A stretch of 64,000 nucleotides of DNA from Desulfoluna spongiiphila (GTDB lineage Bacteria; Desulfobacterota; Desulfobacteria; Desulfobacterales; Desulfolunaceae). Below the pieces are notes generated by a model, which did no database searches, had not been told where the DNA came from, and worked only from the letters and a program-made list of their open reading frames with translations. The stretch covers positions 21,798 through 85,797 of the forward strand of contig NZ_FMUX01000026.1 of NCBI RefSeq assembly GCF_900101345.1, read 5' to 3'. How positions within the stretch are numbered: the stretch's first letter is position 1; the number at the start of each line of letters is the position of its first letter. Below are positions 24,983-33,832 of this stretch, piece by piece. The translations under genes and the position numbers were made by a program.

Positions 24983-26226
24983 TAGGACACCTCCTGTATG
25001 GCTCGGGTCGACTGGTTCCTCGGGTCGAGACGGGTCCCGTTGTAGGCGGAAAGCAAAAGGGTCTCCACCTCATGGCTCTGCCACCCTTCAACCATGGCCG
25101 AGGCCTGCTCACAGAGCCCCAGCAGGGTTTCCCTCTCCAGGCCCGCTTCGGAAAGGGTGCGCGGAAGCCCGCCTTCGGAAAAGAGCCAGAGGCGATTGAT
25201 GGTCTCCCGCACCATGGCCAGTGCGGCCTCAGTCCGCTGCTGTACCGGTGTGGCGCAAAGCAGGTCAAGGTCTCCCAGGGCGGCGAGCAGATCGGAGAGT
25301 TCCTCTCCCCGTACCCGGTGGGCGTACTCCAGAACTGTGGGCAGCAATACGGCGGCAAGCACCTCGCGGGAGACTGTGGCCACCGGAGCCAGAACATCGG
25401 CCAGGACAAAGGTCGTGCTTTTACGGGCCTCAGGAAGCAAGCCCCCCGAAACCGCCATGGCCGTCACAAAGGCCACCTCCTCCTCCCGCTTCCCCTCGCT
25501 TCCGAACCAGCGTGAAAGACGTCCTCCGGGCTCTCGGGGCTTGAACACAAGGGGTGTCAGCCCCGCTATGATCCGTTGCGCGGTGAGGCGCGCATAGGGA
25601 CGTGCCAGGGGGTTTACGGCGCCTGAATCATAGAGGGAAAGGGCTGCGGCCAATGCGCCCAGCCCGGCTTCGGCCAATCCGGTATGGCCCTGATTTGCAA
25701 GCATCCGGGGATCCACGGCGATGAGGTTGGGGCAAAGGCAGGTGCCCTGGATGAGGCGGCTTTCCAGTGCCGCCTCCGGGGCGGCTTCCCTGCCGGTCAG
25801 CGCCAGGGTGGGTACCCAGGCAAGGGGCGCCGTTGCCCCTGCCGTTCCCCCATCGGCCAAAAGGGACCTCAAGGCCTCGGGACCGCCTGCAGCGGCCACG
25901 GCAAGGCCTTTGGCCACATCCACCACGGCCCCGCCGCCCACGGCGATCACCGCATCAAAGCCGCCTTCGTCATAATGGGTCCATACCTCACGAACGGTCT
26001 CAAGGGAGGGGATGTCATCCATGGCATACACCCCGAAGGTAAGCCCTGAGCCCTTAAACGCCGCCTCAAGGGGTTTAAGACCCCCTTCGCTGTCCAGCTC
26101 GCCGGAGCACACCACCATGGGCCGCTGTGCCCCGAACCCGCCCAGGTCAAAGGGGAGGTGCTCCAGAGCCCGTGCTCCGGCCCCGATCTTTGACGGAAAT
26201 AGAAATTGCGTCACGCCCGTATCCAT
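24982..26226 (-). CDS. Fe-ADH-like protein lacking the metal ligands
   Basis: A 414-residue homologue of iron-type alcohol dehydrogenases. The Rossmann-like half is recognisable (FDAVIAVGGGAVVDVAKGLAV). In the catalytic half the motif normally reading xxDAMTHAIEAY appears as AEAGLGALAAALSLYDSG, and the regions that normally supply two further His read VLADVLAPVATVSREVLA, so Asp and His ligands all seem lost. Other segments (LLPTVLEYAHRVRG) still align with the family. The start at 26226 follows TGGAGGAA; MMEEC upstream is an alternative. It is coupled to the intact ADH, suggesting a regulatory or structural partner or a different chemistry. Confidence 0.85.
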   Translation of the reverse strand: MDTGVTQFLFPSKIGAGARALEHLPFDLGGFGAQRPMVVCSGELDSEGGLKPLEAAFKGSGLTFGVYAMDDIPSLETVREVWTHYDEGGFDAVIAVGGGAVVDVAKGLAVAAAGGPEALRSLLADGGTAGATAPLAWVPTLALTGREAAPEAALESRLIQGTCLCPNLIAVDPRMLANQGHTGLAEAGLGALAAALSLYDSGAVNPLARPYARLTAQRIIAGLTPLVFKPREPGGRLSRWFGSEGKREEEVAFVTAMAVSGGLLPEARKSTTFVLADVLAPVATVSREVLAAVLLPTVLEYAHRVRGEELSDLLAALGDLDLLCATPVQQRTEAALAMVRETINRLWLFSEGGLPRTLSEAGLERETLLGLCEQASAMVEGWQSHEVETLLLSAYNGTRLDPRNQSTRAIQEVS

Positions 26227-26244
26227 AGTGCATTCCTCCATCAT

Positions 26245-26772
26245 TTATATCCCGGTCACGGTTCGAAGATAGACCTTGCTACGGCCCAGCAGATGACGGG
26301 ACCAGGACCAGCAGGGGTAGCGTTTCACGGCCAGCTTTGCGATGAACTTCGGCAGGAGGTAGACCTGCACGATATCCAGGACCCGCACCACGGCACAGGC
26401 CTCGGGCACACCGCCGTCCACGTAAAGGCGAGCCCTGGCGTTGGCGGTGGGGGTGCTCTCCTGAAAAGAGAAAATCATGAAAAAGGCCTGCATGTGCTTG
26501 ATGGTCATGTCAAGGTCGATGGTCTCGCCCTTGCCCTGGCCCAGGTAACGCACCTTGCCCCCAACCTCCTTGCGCACAACCATGCGAGGCCCTGACGGCA
26601 GAACGCCCAGGGAAAACGTCAACCCGTCCGGTAGCGCTTCAAATTCGCGTTTCACGTCCTCATCAACCTTGGAAGCCGCAACGATGGCGCGGCCCACAAA
26701 CCAGAGCATCAGCGTGATATAGAGCTTTTGAAACACCCTGCGCCCCGACCTAACCTCTCTGAATTGTCCCAT
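26245..26772 (-). CDS. SCP2-like lipid-binding domain protein (probable)
   Basis: A 175-residue protein, first gene of the AOR operon. The start at 26772 follows AAGGAG. After an N-terminal hydrophobic stretch (LYITLMLWFVGRAIVAA), residues ~45-140 have a strand-helix pattern resembling SCP2 sterol-carrier domains: GLTFSLGVLPSGPRMVVRKE, DLDMTIKHMQAFFMIFSF and ARARLYVDGGVPEACAVVRVL. SCP2 domains bind lipids or acyl chains, and here one may present a hydrophobic substrate or anchor the complex to the membrane. The family call rests on pattern only. Confidence 0.55.
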   Translation of the reverse strand: MGQFREVRSGRRVFQKLYITLMLWFVGRAIVAASKVDEDVKREFEALPDGLTFSLGVLPSGPRMVVRKEVGGKVRYLGQGKGETIDLDMTIKHMQAFFMIFSFQESTPTANARARLYVDGGVPEACAVVRVLDIVQVYLLPKFIAKLAVKRYPCWSWSRHLLGRSKVYLRTVTGI

Positions 26773-26912
26773 ACCTGCTCCTTGAATTCTGTCGTCCGCC
26801 TGAATCGGCCTGCACCCTGCCACATTATCTAACAAAACTGCAGCATCAAGAACATTGTTCGCATTTTCCGAGAAAAAAAAGGCCGGTGTTCCCGGGCCCT
26901 TTGTTTCGCCTC

Positions 26913-26944
26913 TCGGCCAGCTGGCCGATTCACATGAGCATATA
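26913..26944 (-). promoter_or_regulatory. 16-bp palindromic operator at the AOR operon start site
   Basis: TCGGCCAGCTGGCCGA (26913-26928) is a perfect palindrome. It begins ~10 nt downstream of the -10 box at 26939-26944, so it spans the expected transcription start. Position and symmetry fit a repressor site. The TetR gene at 27264 is the nearest candidate regulator. Confidence 0.65.
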
Positions 26945-26966
26945 GCAAAGCATCGTTTACTGTCAA
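26939..26966 (-). promoter_or_regulatory. Sigma-70 type promoter of the AOR/ADH operon
   Basis: On the - strand TTGACA (26961-26966) and TATATG (26939-26944) are 16 nt apart, giving a ~160-nt leader to the first gene of the operon. Confidence 0.75.
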
Positions 26967-27007
26967 GCGACCCCTCGCATGCCACCAGGGCCAACGCCTT
27001 TAGATTT

Positions 27008-27062
27008 GCCCTCCGGCGGCCCTGCAGGGGGGCCAGACTTTTGAAAAGTTAGGCAAACAGGT
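27008..27062 (-). repeat. Half copy of the modular element (left half)
   Basis: CCTCCGGCGGCCCTGC followed by GACTTTTGAAAAGTT and CAAACAGGT matches the left half of the elements at 23558 and 54254. The right half is absent. It lies in the upstream region of the AOR operon, beyond the promoter. Confidence 0.8.
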
Positions 27063-27130
27063 ATTGAGTGCGATTTTGGTGCTCGTATTTCGATTGATTT
27101 CGCTTAATGTGTATGCCCCCGTAAAAACAA

Positions 27131-27173
27131 AAAACCGGCCCACCGCCCTTATCAGGCGGCACAAGCCGGTTTT
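27131..27173 (-). terminator. Rho-independent terminator of the TetR gene
   Basis: AAAACCGGC pairs with GCCGGTTTT, with an inner CCGCC/GGCGG stem, and the - strand continues TTTTTTGTTTTT. It separates the TetR gene from the AOR operon promoter. Confidence 0.9.
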
Positions 27174-27263
27174 ACGTTACGCGATATGTCTCGGGTGATT
27201 CAGGCTGCCGGCAAGGACTAACCGGTACCGTTCACCATATGCTCCCGAACATCGTCCCTGGCA

Positions 27264-27872
27264 TCAGATAGATTCGAGGGACGCCCCTTCACGCATGATG
27301 AGAAGGGCCAGTTTGTGCATGTACTCGCGACGCTCCGCTTCGTTCCTTCCAGGGTAGTTGCGGAAGGTCATGACGATACCGGCAAGGGAGGCGAAAAACG
27401 CCTGGCTGTGGAAGCGCAGCGGGGTCTCTCCGTCGGATTTTTTGACCACCTCATCAAACATCTTGGTGAAGTAGAGGAGTACTGCGTTGAACTTCTTCAG
27501 GGCCCGGGGGTTCTCTTCGCCCCGCATGAGGAAGTGGCACATCATCTGAAAGGTCGCTTCGTTGTCGATCATGTAGTCCACAACCGCCACAGCAAGGGAT
27601 TCGATGGAACCGCCTGCCTTGAGACGGGTTTCCAGAAGCTGCTCGATCTTGTTGATGTCCCGGATGAGGGCCTCGACAAACAGGTCGTCCCGGCTGGGGA
27701 AATATCGATAAATGGATGCGGCGGAGACGCCGGCTTCGCTGGCGATATCGCGCATGCCGATTTCGTGAAAGTTTTTGGTTTCAAAAAGCTTCATGGCAGC
27801 TGAGATGATCAGCCCCTTTCGCACTTCTCGCTCGTTCTCTCTGAGACGCATGAATGTAGACTTGTCAGTCAT
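27264..27872 (-). CDS. TetR-family regulator, candidate repressor of the AOR operon
   Basis: A 202-residue regulator. The helix-turn-helix is textbook: GLIISAAMKLFETKNFHEIG then MRDIASEAGVSAASIYRYFPSRDDLFVEAL. The C-terminal ~140 residues are helical and give no ligand clue. GGAGGG precedes the ATG. It is transcribed in the same direction as the AOR operon but ends at its own terminator, so it is a separate unit. Adjacency to a promoter with a perfect palindrome makes it the likeliest local regulator of that operon, which is an inference. Confidence 0.92.
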   Translation of the reverse strand: MTDKSTFMRLRENEREVRKGLIISAAMKLFETKNFHEIGMRDIASEAGVSAASIYRYFPSRDDLFVEALIRDINKIEQLLETRLKAGGSIESLAVAVVDYMIDNEATFQMMCHFLMRGEENPRALKKFNAVLLYFTKMFDEVVKKSDGETPLRFHSQAFFASLAGIVMTFRNYPGRNEAERREYMHKLALLIMREGASLESI

Positions 27873-28655
27873 TTTATATACCCTCCGACTTCTCGGTCCC
27901 GCCCGTGGGCCGGGTACCGTACTTTTTTAGAGCAATGGCATGTCACAACAGAAACGTCGTTTTTTCACCACAGGTCCTGGCCGCCTCCCGGAGGGGCCGT
28001 TCTTACCGATATGCATCTCTAAGGTGGCGCAACCTTTGAGAGCCATTGAGTCAACCTGATCTGTGCGACACAAAACAAAAATTACTTTAACAAATTTCGA
28101 TATATACTACTGTTCATTTGGCATTGCAACACCTTCTCCCTATTTTTATACGATCGGTATAGTTCTTAGGCCAAAGGGAAGAGCCGTCCATCTCCATCCC
28201 AATATTTTTAAGGTGTGTATTCATCATGTTACCACATCGAGACCGGCTCATCACGGAAGAGGAGAAAAACCCGCCTTGCGGATTTTCCCTTAGAGGAAGG
28301 GTCGGTGCCTGGCAAAAACAGGTCTTTGCAGGCCTTTTGAACCACCAGCCAGGTGGATTACAACACAACGCCTGTAGGTTCAACCATGGCACCCGTCACA
28401 AGCATGTGGGATGACTGGGCTTTTTCATGAGGTTATTTTACAGGCCCACAAAAATCTTATCAAATCGCGGGTCCTCCATCAAACCCCAACCGGAGCCCCG
28501 CCCATCGAGATACACTTATCACACACAAAACATCGTTCAATACCAAAAATAAAAAAAAGAGGGCACCCAAATTCAACCCAACAGAGCCTCCGGCGGCCCT
28601 CACGCCCCAACCACCTGAAACATTGAGCAAAAAAAAGCCCACGGCCTATCTCGTT
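27873..28655. other. Non-coding region with a repeat fragment
   Basis: About 780 bases without a supportable gene between the TetR start and the end of the hybrid kinase gene. It is AT-richer than its surroundings. A fragment GCCTCCGGCGGCCCT (28586-28600) is the outer end of the modular element; a diverged AAGGTGGCGCAACCTT-like module lies near 28020. Confidence 0.6.
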
Positions 28656-30800
28656 TCAGCGTACCGGCTGCACGGTATCGGTCATGAAACGATTGATCAC
28701 TTCCCGCAGGGCGTTGATGGAGATGGGCTTGGAGATGTAGTCGTCCATCCCGGCTTCCAGGCACCTGTCGCTGTCCTCCTTCATGGCATGGGCGGTCATG
28801 GCCACCACGGGCACCCGGGTATCCTTGACACCCGAAGCAGGGTCCCGGATCAGACGCGTGGCGGCAAGGCCGTCCATCTCCGGCATCTGGACATCCATGA
28901 GCACCAGCTCGTACCGCTTTTTTTTCAGCAGCGCCACCGCATCTGACCCGTTTTCGGCCACATCGGCGTTGAGCCCCAGCTTGGAGAGAAACTTCTGGGC
29001 CACCAACCGGTTGGTGGGGTTGTCTTCCACCACTAGGATGGGGTTGTCCGGGATGCTCCCCTCATCTGTTTCTTCGGTGCCTTTGCCCCCGGCACTATCC
29101 GGGTTGTCGCCCGGGGTGGCGGATGCCATGGCCACGGCAAGGCCGTCCAGGAGCCCCTTGGTCTTCACAGGCTTGGCCACCATGGCATGAAAGCCCGCAG
29201 ATTCGAGTCCGTCCAGTTCCGGAGCCTTACCCCGACGCGTCAGAAGCAGAAGCGGAATGGCGTCCCCGCAGCGTTCTTTCACACGCTGAGCCAGCTCCCC
29301 GGGCTTCATGATGGAGAGTTCGCAATCAATAATCACAAGGCTCACGGCACGGACAGAGCCACCGGCCCGCAGAATTTCCAGGGCATGGTAGCCGTTCAGA
29401 GCCTCTTCACACCGAAGCTCGGCGGACTCCAGCAGGTTGCGGACCGATTTTCGGGTGGGCAGGCTCTCGGCCACCACCAGGTATTTTCCCTGCCGCAGCC
29501 TGTCCGGTACCGGATAGGGTCTGGCCCCTGCCTGGCCGCGGGAAAAGGCGGCGGTGAACCAGAACAGGGCCCCGCCCCCTTCGCGCCTCTTTGCGCCGAT
29601 TTCTCCGCCCATCATGGCCACGATCTGCTTGCAGATGGATAGGCCCAGCCCCGTGCCCCCGTATTTCCGGGTAACGGAGACATCCTGCTGGGTAAAGGGG
29701 GTAAACAGCTCCTCCACCTCCTCTTCACAGATGCCGATACCGGTGTCCGCCACCTCAAACCGCAGCACCACCTGCTCTGCCCCCAAGCTCTCCGGGGTAA
29801 TGGAAAGGGAGACCGCCCCTTTTCCTGTAAACTTCACGGCGTTGTCCATGAGGTTGGTCAAAACCTGCTTAAGACGCACCGGGTCCCCTGCCAACAGGGA
29901 AGGCACCCCGTCGTCCACGGCCCCATCCAGCCCCACATGCTTTTTGGCGGCACGGACGGAGATGAGGTCCATCACATCTTCCACCGCGCTTCGCAGGTCA
30001 AAGGAGATGTTTTCCAGGTCGAGCTTTCCGGCCTCCACCTTGGAGTAATCGAGAATGGCGTTAATAATGGTGACAAGGGAGGTGGCGCTGCTTCGGATGA
30101 TGTTGACGTACTCCAGCTGCTCGGCCCCCAGGCGGGTCCCCAGAAGCAGCTCGGTCATGCCCACCACCCCGTTCATGGGGGTACGGATCTCATGGCTCAT
30201 GTTGGCAAGGAACGCACTTTTGGCCCTGTTGGCCGATTCGGCCCGTTCGGCGAAAAACTTCAGTCGCTCCACAGCCTGACGCAACTCCAGGGTACGTTCC
30301 CGAACCTTCTCGTCCACCTCTTCGCACAGAGCCCGGTTCTCACTGTCGAGGTGCCCCATGCAAAGGGCCTCCTCCATCCAGATCCCCACGGCCTCCGAGG
30401 CCTCGGTCCCGGAACACGCCACGGCCCGGACAAAGGGCCCGGTGGGCGCTGCCTGACCGGGGGTATCCAGCAGGTAAAACAGGTGCACCGCCGCATGGGA
30501 AGGCACGTTTCGAAGGCAGGCCACCACCTCTTCAACCCCCGGAGCACCCTGCCGGGCAACCACCGCCACGAGGTTGTGGCAGGCGGAGGAGGCCGCATCG
30601 GCCTCCCCGGGGGTGGTGCACCGATACAAGGTGGTGATTCGCTCCTCAAGGCCCCGGGTCCTCAGGGCGCTCATCACAAAGGATTCAGCCTCGGTGTCGA
30701 GGTCGTAGAGAAGCAGGCTGCCCCTGCCCTCGGAGGGAAGCAGGGACGTTGATGGATCGTTGGATTCGCAGGCACCGGATGGCATGGGGATGCTTCCCAT
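28656..30800 (-). CDS. Soluble hybrid histidine kinase with two receiver domains
   Basis: A 714-residue kinase without membrane helices. An N-terminal ~170-residue region of unknown type (GRGSLLLYDLDTEAESFVMSA) is followed by a coiled coil (EEVDEKVRERTLELRQAVERL), HisKA with the phosphorylated His in LANMSHEIRTPMNGVVGM (~residue 202), and a HATPase domain (LMDNAVKFTGKG, DTGIGI, GTGLGL). A first receiver-like domain (KYLVVAESLPTRKSV ... VSLVIIDCELSIM) lacks the usual acidic pair, having AES where DD is normal; the second (ILVVEDNPTNRLVA ... LVLMDVQMPEMDG) is intact. Start chosen at 30800, where reliable coding character begins. Confidence 0.92.
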   Translation of the reverse strand: MGSIPMPSGACESNDPSTSLLPSEGRGSLLLYDLDTEAESFVMSALRTRGLEERITTLYRCTTPGEADAASSACHNLVAVVARQGAPGVEEVVACLRNVPSHAAVHLFYLLDTPGQAAPTGPFVRAVACSGTEASEAVGIWMEEALCMGHLDSENRALCEEVDEKVRERTLELRQAVERLKFFAERAESANRAKSAFLANMSHEIRTPMNGVVGMTELLLGTRLGAEQLEYVNIIRSSATSLVTIINAILDYSKVEAGKLDLENISFDLRSAVEDVMDLISVRAAKKHVGLDGAVDDGVPSLLAGDPVRLKQVLTNLMDNAVKFTGKGAVSLSITPESLGAEQVVLRFEVADTGIGICEEEVEELFTPFTQQDVSVTRKYGGTGLGLSICKQIVAMMGGEIGAKRREGGGALFWFTAAFSRGQAGARPYPVPDRLRQGKYLVVAESLPTRKSVRNLLESAELRCEEALNGYHALEILRAGGSVRAVSLVIIDCELSIMKPGELAQRVKERCGDAIPLLLLTRRGKAPELDGLESAGFHAMVAKPVKTKGLLDGLAVAMASATPGDNPDSAGGKGTEETDEGSIPDNPILVVEDNPTNRLVAQKFLSKLGLNADVAENGSDAVALLKKKRYELVLMDVQMPEMDGLAATRLIRDPASGVKDTRVPVVAMTAHAMKEDSDRCLEAGMDDYISKPISINALREVINRFMTDTVQPVR

Positions 30801-30951
30801 AGAACCGCCTTTTGCAACATGATTTTTTCGCCACATGGCCGTGGCGACACAGATAAACCCCGTAAGTTTTGATGGATTCCCGAAGTCATAGCAGGTGCCG
30901 GAGGCACGTGTCAACAAACCGGAATCACATCGTCAAGGACGTCGGAGGCCT

Positions 30952-31833
30952 TTATGCGGAGCGACCGTCCTGGCTCAAAAACACCCCGGCAATGACCATG
31001 GCACCGGCCACAAACTGAATCGGCTTGAAAACCTCCCCCAGAATCAACCACCCGAAAAAAAGGGTCAGCACAGGGATCAGGTTGATAAAGGCCGTGGCCT
31101 GGCCGGCGGGCATGCGGACCATGGCAAAGCTGTAGCAGAAGTAGGCCCCGAAGGTCACAAACACCCCGAGGTAGACGATGGTCACAGCAGCTTCCGTGGG
31201 AATGGAGTCGGGAATGGGCACACCGAACCCCCACATGAGAGCCGCAAAGAAAATGGCCCCGGCCACGGACTGGACAAAGGTCAGGAACAGCGGAGAATAG
31301 CGATAGGAGAGCCGCTTGAGCACCAGGGTGTAACCGGCGGCCGCCACCATGGCCAGAAACTCATAAAAATTGCCCAGGGGCGGATTCGGAGCGGACTCCG
31401 TGGCCTCCCCGCCCAGGGTAAGCAGGCACACCCCGGCCACGGCCAGGACGAACCCGGACACCGTCCGCCAGGTCATGGATTCGTTGAAAAGCATCCATGC
31501 GCCCACGGCCACCATCACCGGCAGCAGGGCCGTGATCATCCCCGCCTGGGAGGCGGAGGTCAGAACCAGGGCCTTGGCTTCAAAGACGAAATAGAGGCAG
31601 GGCTCGCAAAGTCCCAGTGCCAGAAGATACACCCAGTCCCCTTTATGGTAGTCGACCCGGCGAATCTGCCTGAGGAACAACAGGGCACAGCAGGTTGCCA
31701 CCGCCATGCGCCCGAAAATCACAAAATAGGGGTCGCAGCTCCTGAAGGCAATCTTCAGCGCCACAAACGACCCGGCCCAGAGCACAATGGCCCCGAGAAG
31801 CGTTGCCACGGCAAGGCCCCTTTCACCCTTCAT
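30952..31833 (-). CDS. EamA/DMT-superfamily transporter
   Basis: A 293-residue inner-membrane protein with about ten hydrophobic helices in two repeated EamA halves. Typical phrases are LLGAIVLWAGSFVALKIAF in helix 1, ASQAGMITALLPVMVAVGAWMLFNESMTWRTVSGFVLAVAGVCLL at the end of half 1, and the half-2 counterpart GQATAFINLIPVLTLFFGWLILGEVFKPIQFVAGAMVIAGVFL. Family members export amino acids or other metabolites; the substrate cannot be told. The ATG at 31833 follows AAAGGTG; a GTG three codons upstream is an alternative. Confidence 0.93.
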   Translation of the reverse strand: MKGERGLAVATLLGAIVLWAGSFVALKIAFRSCDPYFVIFGRMAVATCCALLFLRQIRRVDYHKGDWVYLLALGLCEPCLYFVFEAKALVLTSASQAGMITALLPVMVAVGAWMLFNESMTWRTVSGFVLAVAGVCLLTLGGEATESAPNPPLGNFYEFLAMVAAAGYTLVLKRLSYRYSPLFLTFVQSVAGAIFFAALMWGFGVPIPDSIPTEAAVTIVYLGVFVTFGAYFCYSFAMVRMPAGQATAFINLIPVLTLFFGWLILGEVFKPIQFVAGAMVIAGVFLSQDGRSA

Positions 31834-32269
31834 CTCAATCACCTTTCACCCTTGTATATCATCCCGGGGGGCGGAATCCCCATCAGCTTGTCTCAACGGA
31901 TAGACACGGGCACCTTCGAATCTGCTGCCCGACATCCCGCGACACCTCCGCCCTGTTTTTTGTGCGCATGGAGCTTTATCACCTTTTTATATAATTTGGA
32001 AACCACAAGGGATCCGCCTTCCGTGGCATCCCCCCCTCTACCCTGCCCGCCCCCCCGGTTTTCACGTGGCCCGTCGCCGTCGATGATGGTATAGTGATTC
32101 CAAAGATAAGGGTCCGATCTCCGCTGCCATCCACGGGTTTCGGCCTTTGTCGGTTTTCGGGCCAGGCCCTTGTCCGGGCCCCTGGTGGTGCCTGCGGCAT
32201 GCCTGATGGAAAGGGCCGTGTTTTTAATTAAAGGTGTATCCCCTGTTTCAGCCTCCGAGGAGTTTTGCC
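31834..32269. other. Intergenic region between the EamA gene and rtcB
   Basis: About 435 bases separating divergent genes. No gene, strong hairpin or clear promoter was recognised. Confidence 0.5.
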
Positions 32270-33454
32270 ATGCCATGGGAACAACCAGCCGATAAAGCGC
32301 CCCTTCCCATCAAATCCTGGTGCACCGACCTTGACGAGGGAGCCCTGCGCCAGGCCCGGAACCTCCAGCAACACCCCGTTCTTGTGGGCCATGTGGCCCT
32401 CATGCCCGATTGCCACCTGGGTTACGGCATGCCCATCGGCGGGGTGGTGGCAGCAGATCATGCCATCATCCCCAACGCTGTGGGGGTGGACATCGGCTGC
32501 GGCATGGTGGCCCTTCAAACCGACCTGGCCTCTGACGCCCTCTCCAGGGACGATCTTCGCCGGCTCCTGACCCAGGTCAAGGAGAGGGTCCCCCTGGGGT
32601 TTTCACGCCACAAAAAAGAGCAGTCCTGGGATGGGTTTTCCCGGCAGCGCCCCCGTTTCATCAAAGACGGGGCCTGGAAAACGGCCCGTGAAAGCCTGGG
32701 CTCCCTGGGGGGAGGCAACCACTTCATCGAAGTCCAGAAAGGGGACGACGGCAGCCTCTGGCTCATGATCCATACGGGCTCCAGGAACCTGGGAAAAACC
32801 ATTGCAGAGTACCACCACAAAAAGGCCCTGGCCTGGTGCCGGAAACACGGGGTGCCCCTGCCCGACGACGACCTGGCGTTTTTCCCCACAGAGACCCCCG
32901 AAGGCATGGCCTACATCCAGGACATGAACCTGGCCCTTGCCTATGCCATGGAAAACCGCAGGCGCATCATGACGGCCCTTGCCCACAGCCTGGAAAGCCT
33001 TTGCCCTTTCAGCCAGAAGCGGCTGGTGAACATCCACCACAACTACGCCTCCCTTGAAGCCCACGACGGGAAACAGGTGTGGGTCCACCGGAAAGGGGCC
33101 ACCTCCGCGGCCCGGGGGGAGGCAGGCATCATCCCCGGCTCCATGGGGACCCCTTCGTACATCGTGGAAGGCCTGGGCAACCCGGAGAGCTTTCGCTCCT
33201 GCTCCCACGGCGCAGGGCGCGCCATGGGCCGCAACCAGGCCTCCCGTATCCTCGACCCGGAACACTGCACAGCCGCCATGGGGGATGTGGTGTTCGACCG
33301 CTGGCACACCATCCGCCACGGCAAACTCAAAGGGCGCCCCGACCTCGGCGAAGCGCCCCAGGCCTACAAAGCCATCGAAGCCGTCATGGCCGCCCAGGCC
33401 GACTTGACGCGCCCCGTCGTTCGTCTCTTTCCCCTTGGCGTTTTGAAAGGATAA
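32270..33454 (+). CDS. rtcB: RtcB-type RNA ligase
   Basis: A 394-residue RtcB-family GTP/Mn-dependent RNA ligase, which joins 2',3'-cyclic phosphate or 3'-phosphate ends to 5'-OH ends in RNA repair or tRNA splicing. Metal and catalytic motifs are visible: MPDCHLGYGMPIGG (Asp47, His49), NAVGVDIGCGMV (Asp74, Cys77), LGSLGGGNHFIEV, MIHTGSRNLG, NIHHNYAS and CSHGAGRAMGR containing the His that accepts GMP. GAGGAG lies 9 nt before the ATG at 32270. It is slightly shorter than the E. coli enzyme. No archease or RtcA/RtcR gene is adjacent. Confidence 0.94.
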   Translation: MPWEQPADKAPLPIKSWCTDLDEGALRQARNLQQHPVLVGHVALMPDCHLGYGMPIGGVVAADHAIIPNAVGVDIGCGMVALQTDLASDALSRDDLRRLLTQVKERVPLGFSRHKKEQSWDGFSRQRPRFIKDGAWKTARESLGSLGGGNHFIEVQKGDDGSLWLMIHTGSRNLGKTIAEYHHKKALAWCRKHGVPLPDDDLAFFPTETPEGMAYIQDMNLALAYAMENRRRIMTALAHSLESLCPFSQKRLVNIHHNYASLEAHDGKQVWVHRKGATSAARGEAGIIPGSMGTPSYIVEGLGNPESFRSCSHGAGRAMGRNQASRILDPEHCTAAMGDVVFDRWHTIRHGKLKGRPDLGEAPQAYKAIEAVMAAQADLTRPVVRLFPLGVLKG

Positions 33455-33602
33455 GGGGCAAAAAACTCACCGCCCACGGACCCCTTGCCGGGAACTCCCC
33501 GGCATCTGCTGCCCGGACACGATCCTGTGTAAAAACCCGACCTGCACAAAAAAACCCCGCGGTTATTTCTACCCGAACCCGGCCCCGGGCCCCCCTGGTT
33601 TA

Positions 33603-33651
33603 AAAAGGCCCTCAACCTCCACCGGGTTCCCGCCGATAAAAAATATCGGCG
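33603..33651. terminator. Hairpin downstream of rtcB
   Basis: A perfect 8-bp stem CGCCGATA / TATCGGCG (33631-33651) closes on an A-rich loop, nested in longer imperfect pairing that starts at AAAAGGCCC. It could end rtcB transcription, although no ideal T run follows. Confidence 0.45.
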
Positions 33652-33658
33652 TTCGGGG

Positions 33659-33687
33659 TTGACAAACGGTAGAGGCCCTTTTAATTT
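33659..33687 (+). promoter_or_regulatory. Sigma-70 type promoter before the Bax-like gene
   Basis: TTGACA (33659-33664) is separated by 17 nt from TAATTT (33682-33687). It lies immediately after the hairpin above and faces the gene at 33833. Confidence 0.6.
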
Positions 33688-33832
33688 GCGCCTTTCCAGA
33701 CAGATACAACAGAATAAGGCATGCACACCGACCAGGGCACCCGACGCACCGGTCGGATAAACATCACCCGCAAACAGGCACGGCACCCTTTGCTCATTGG
33801 TTTTATAGGGGGGGCCACCCGGGACAGCTATC

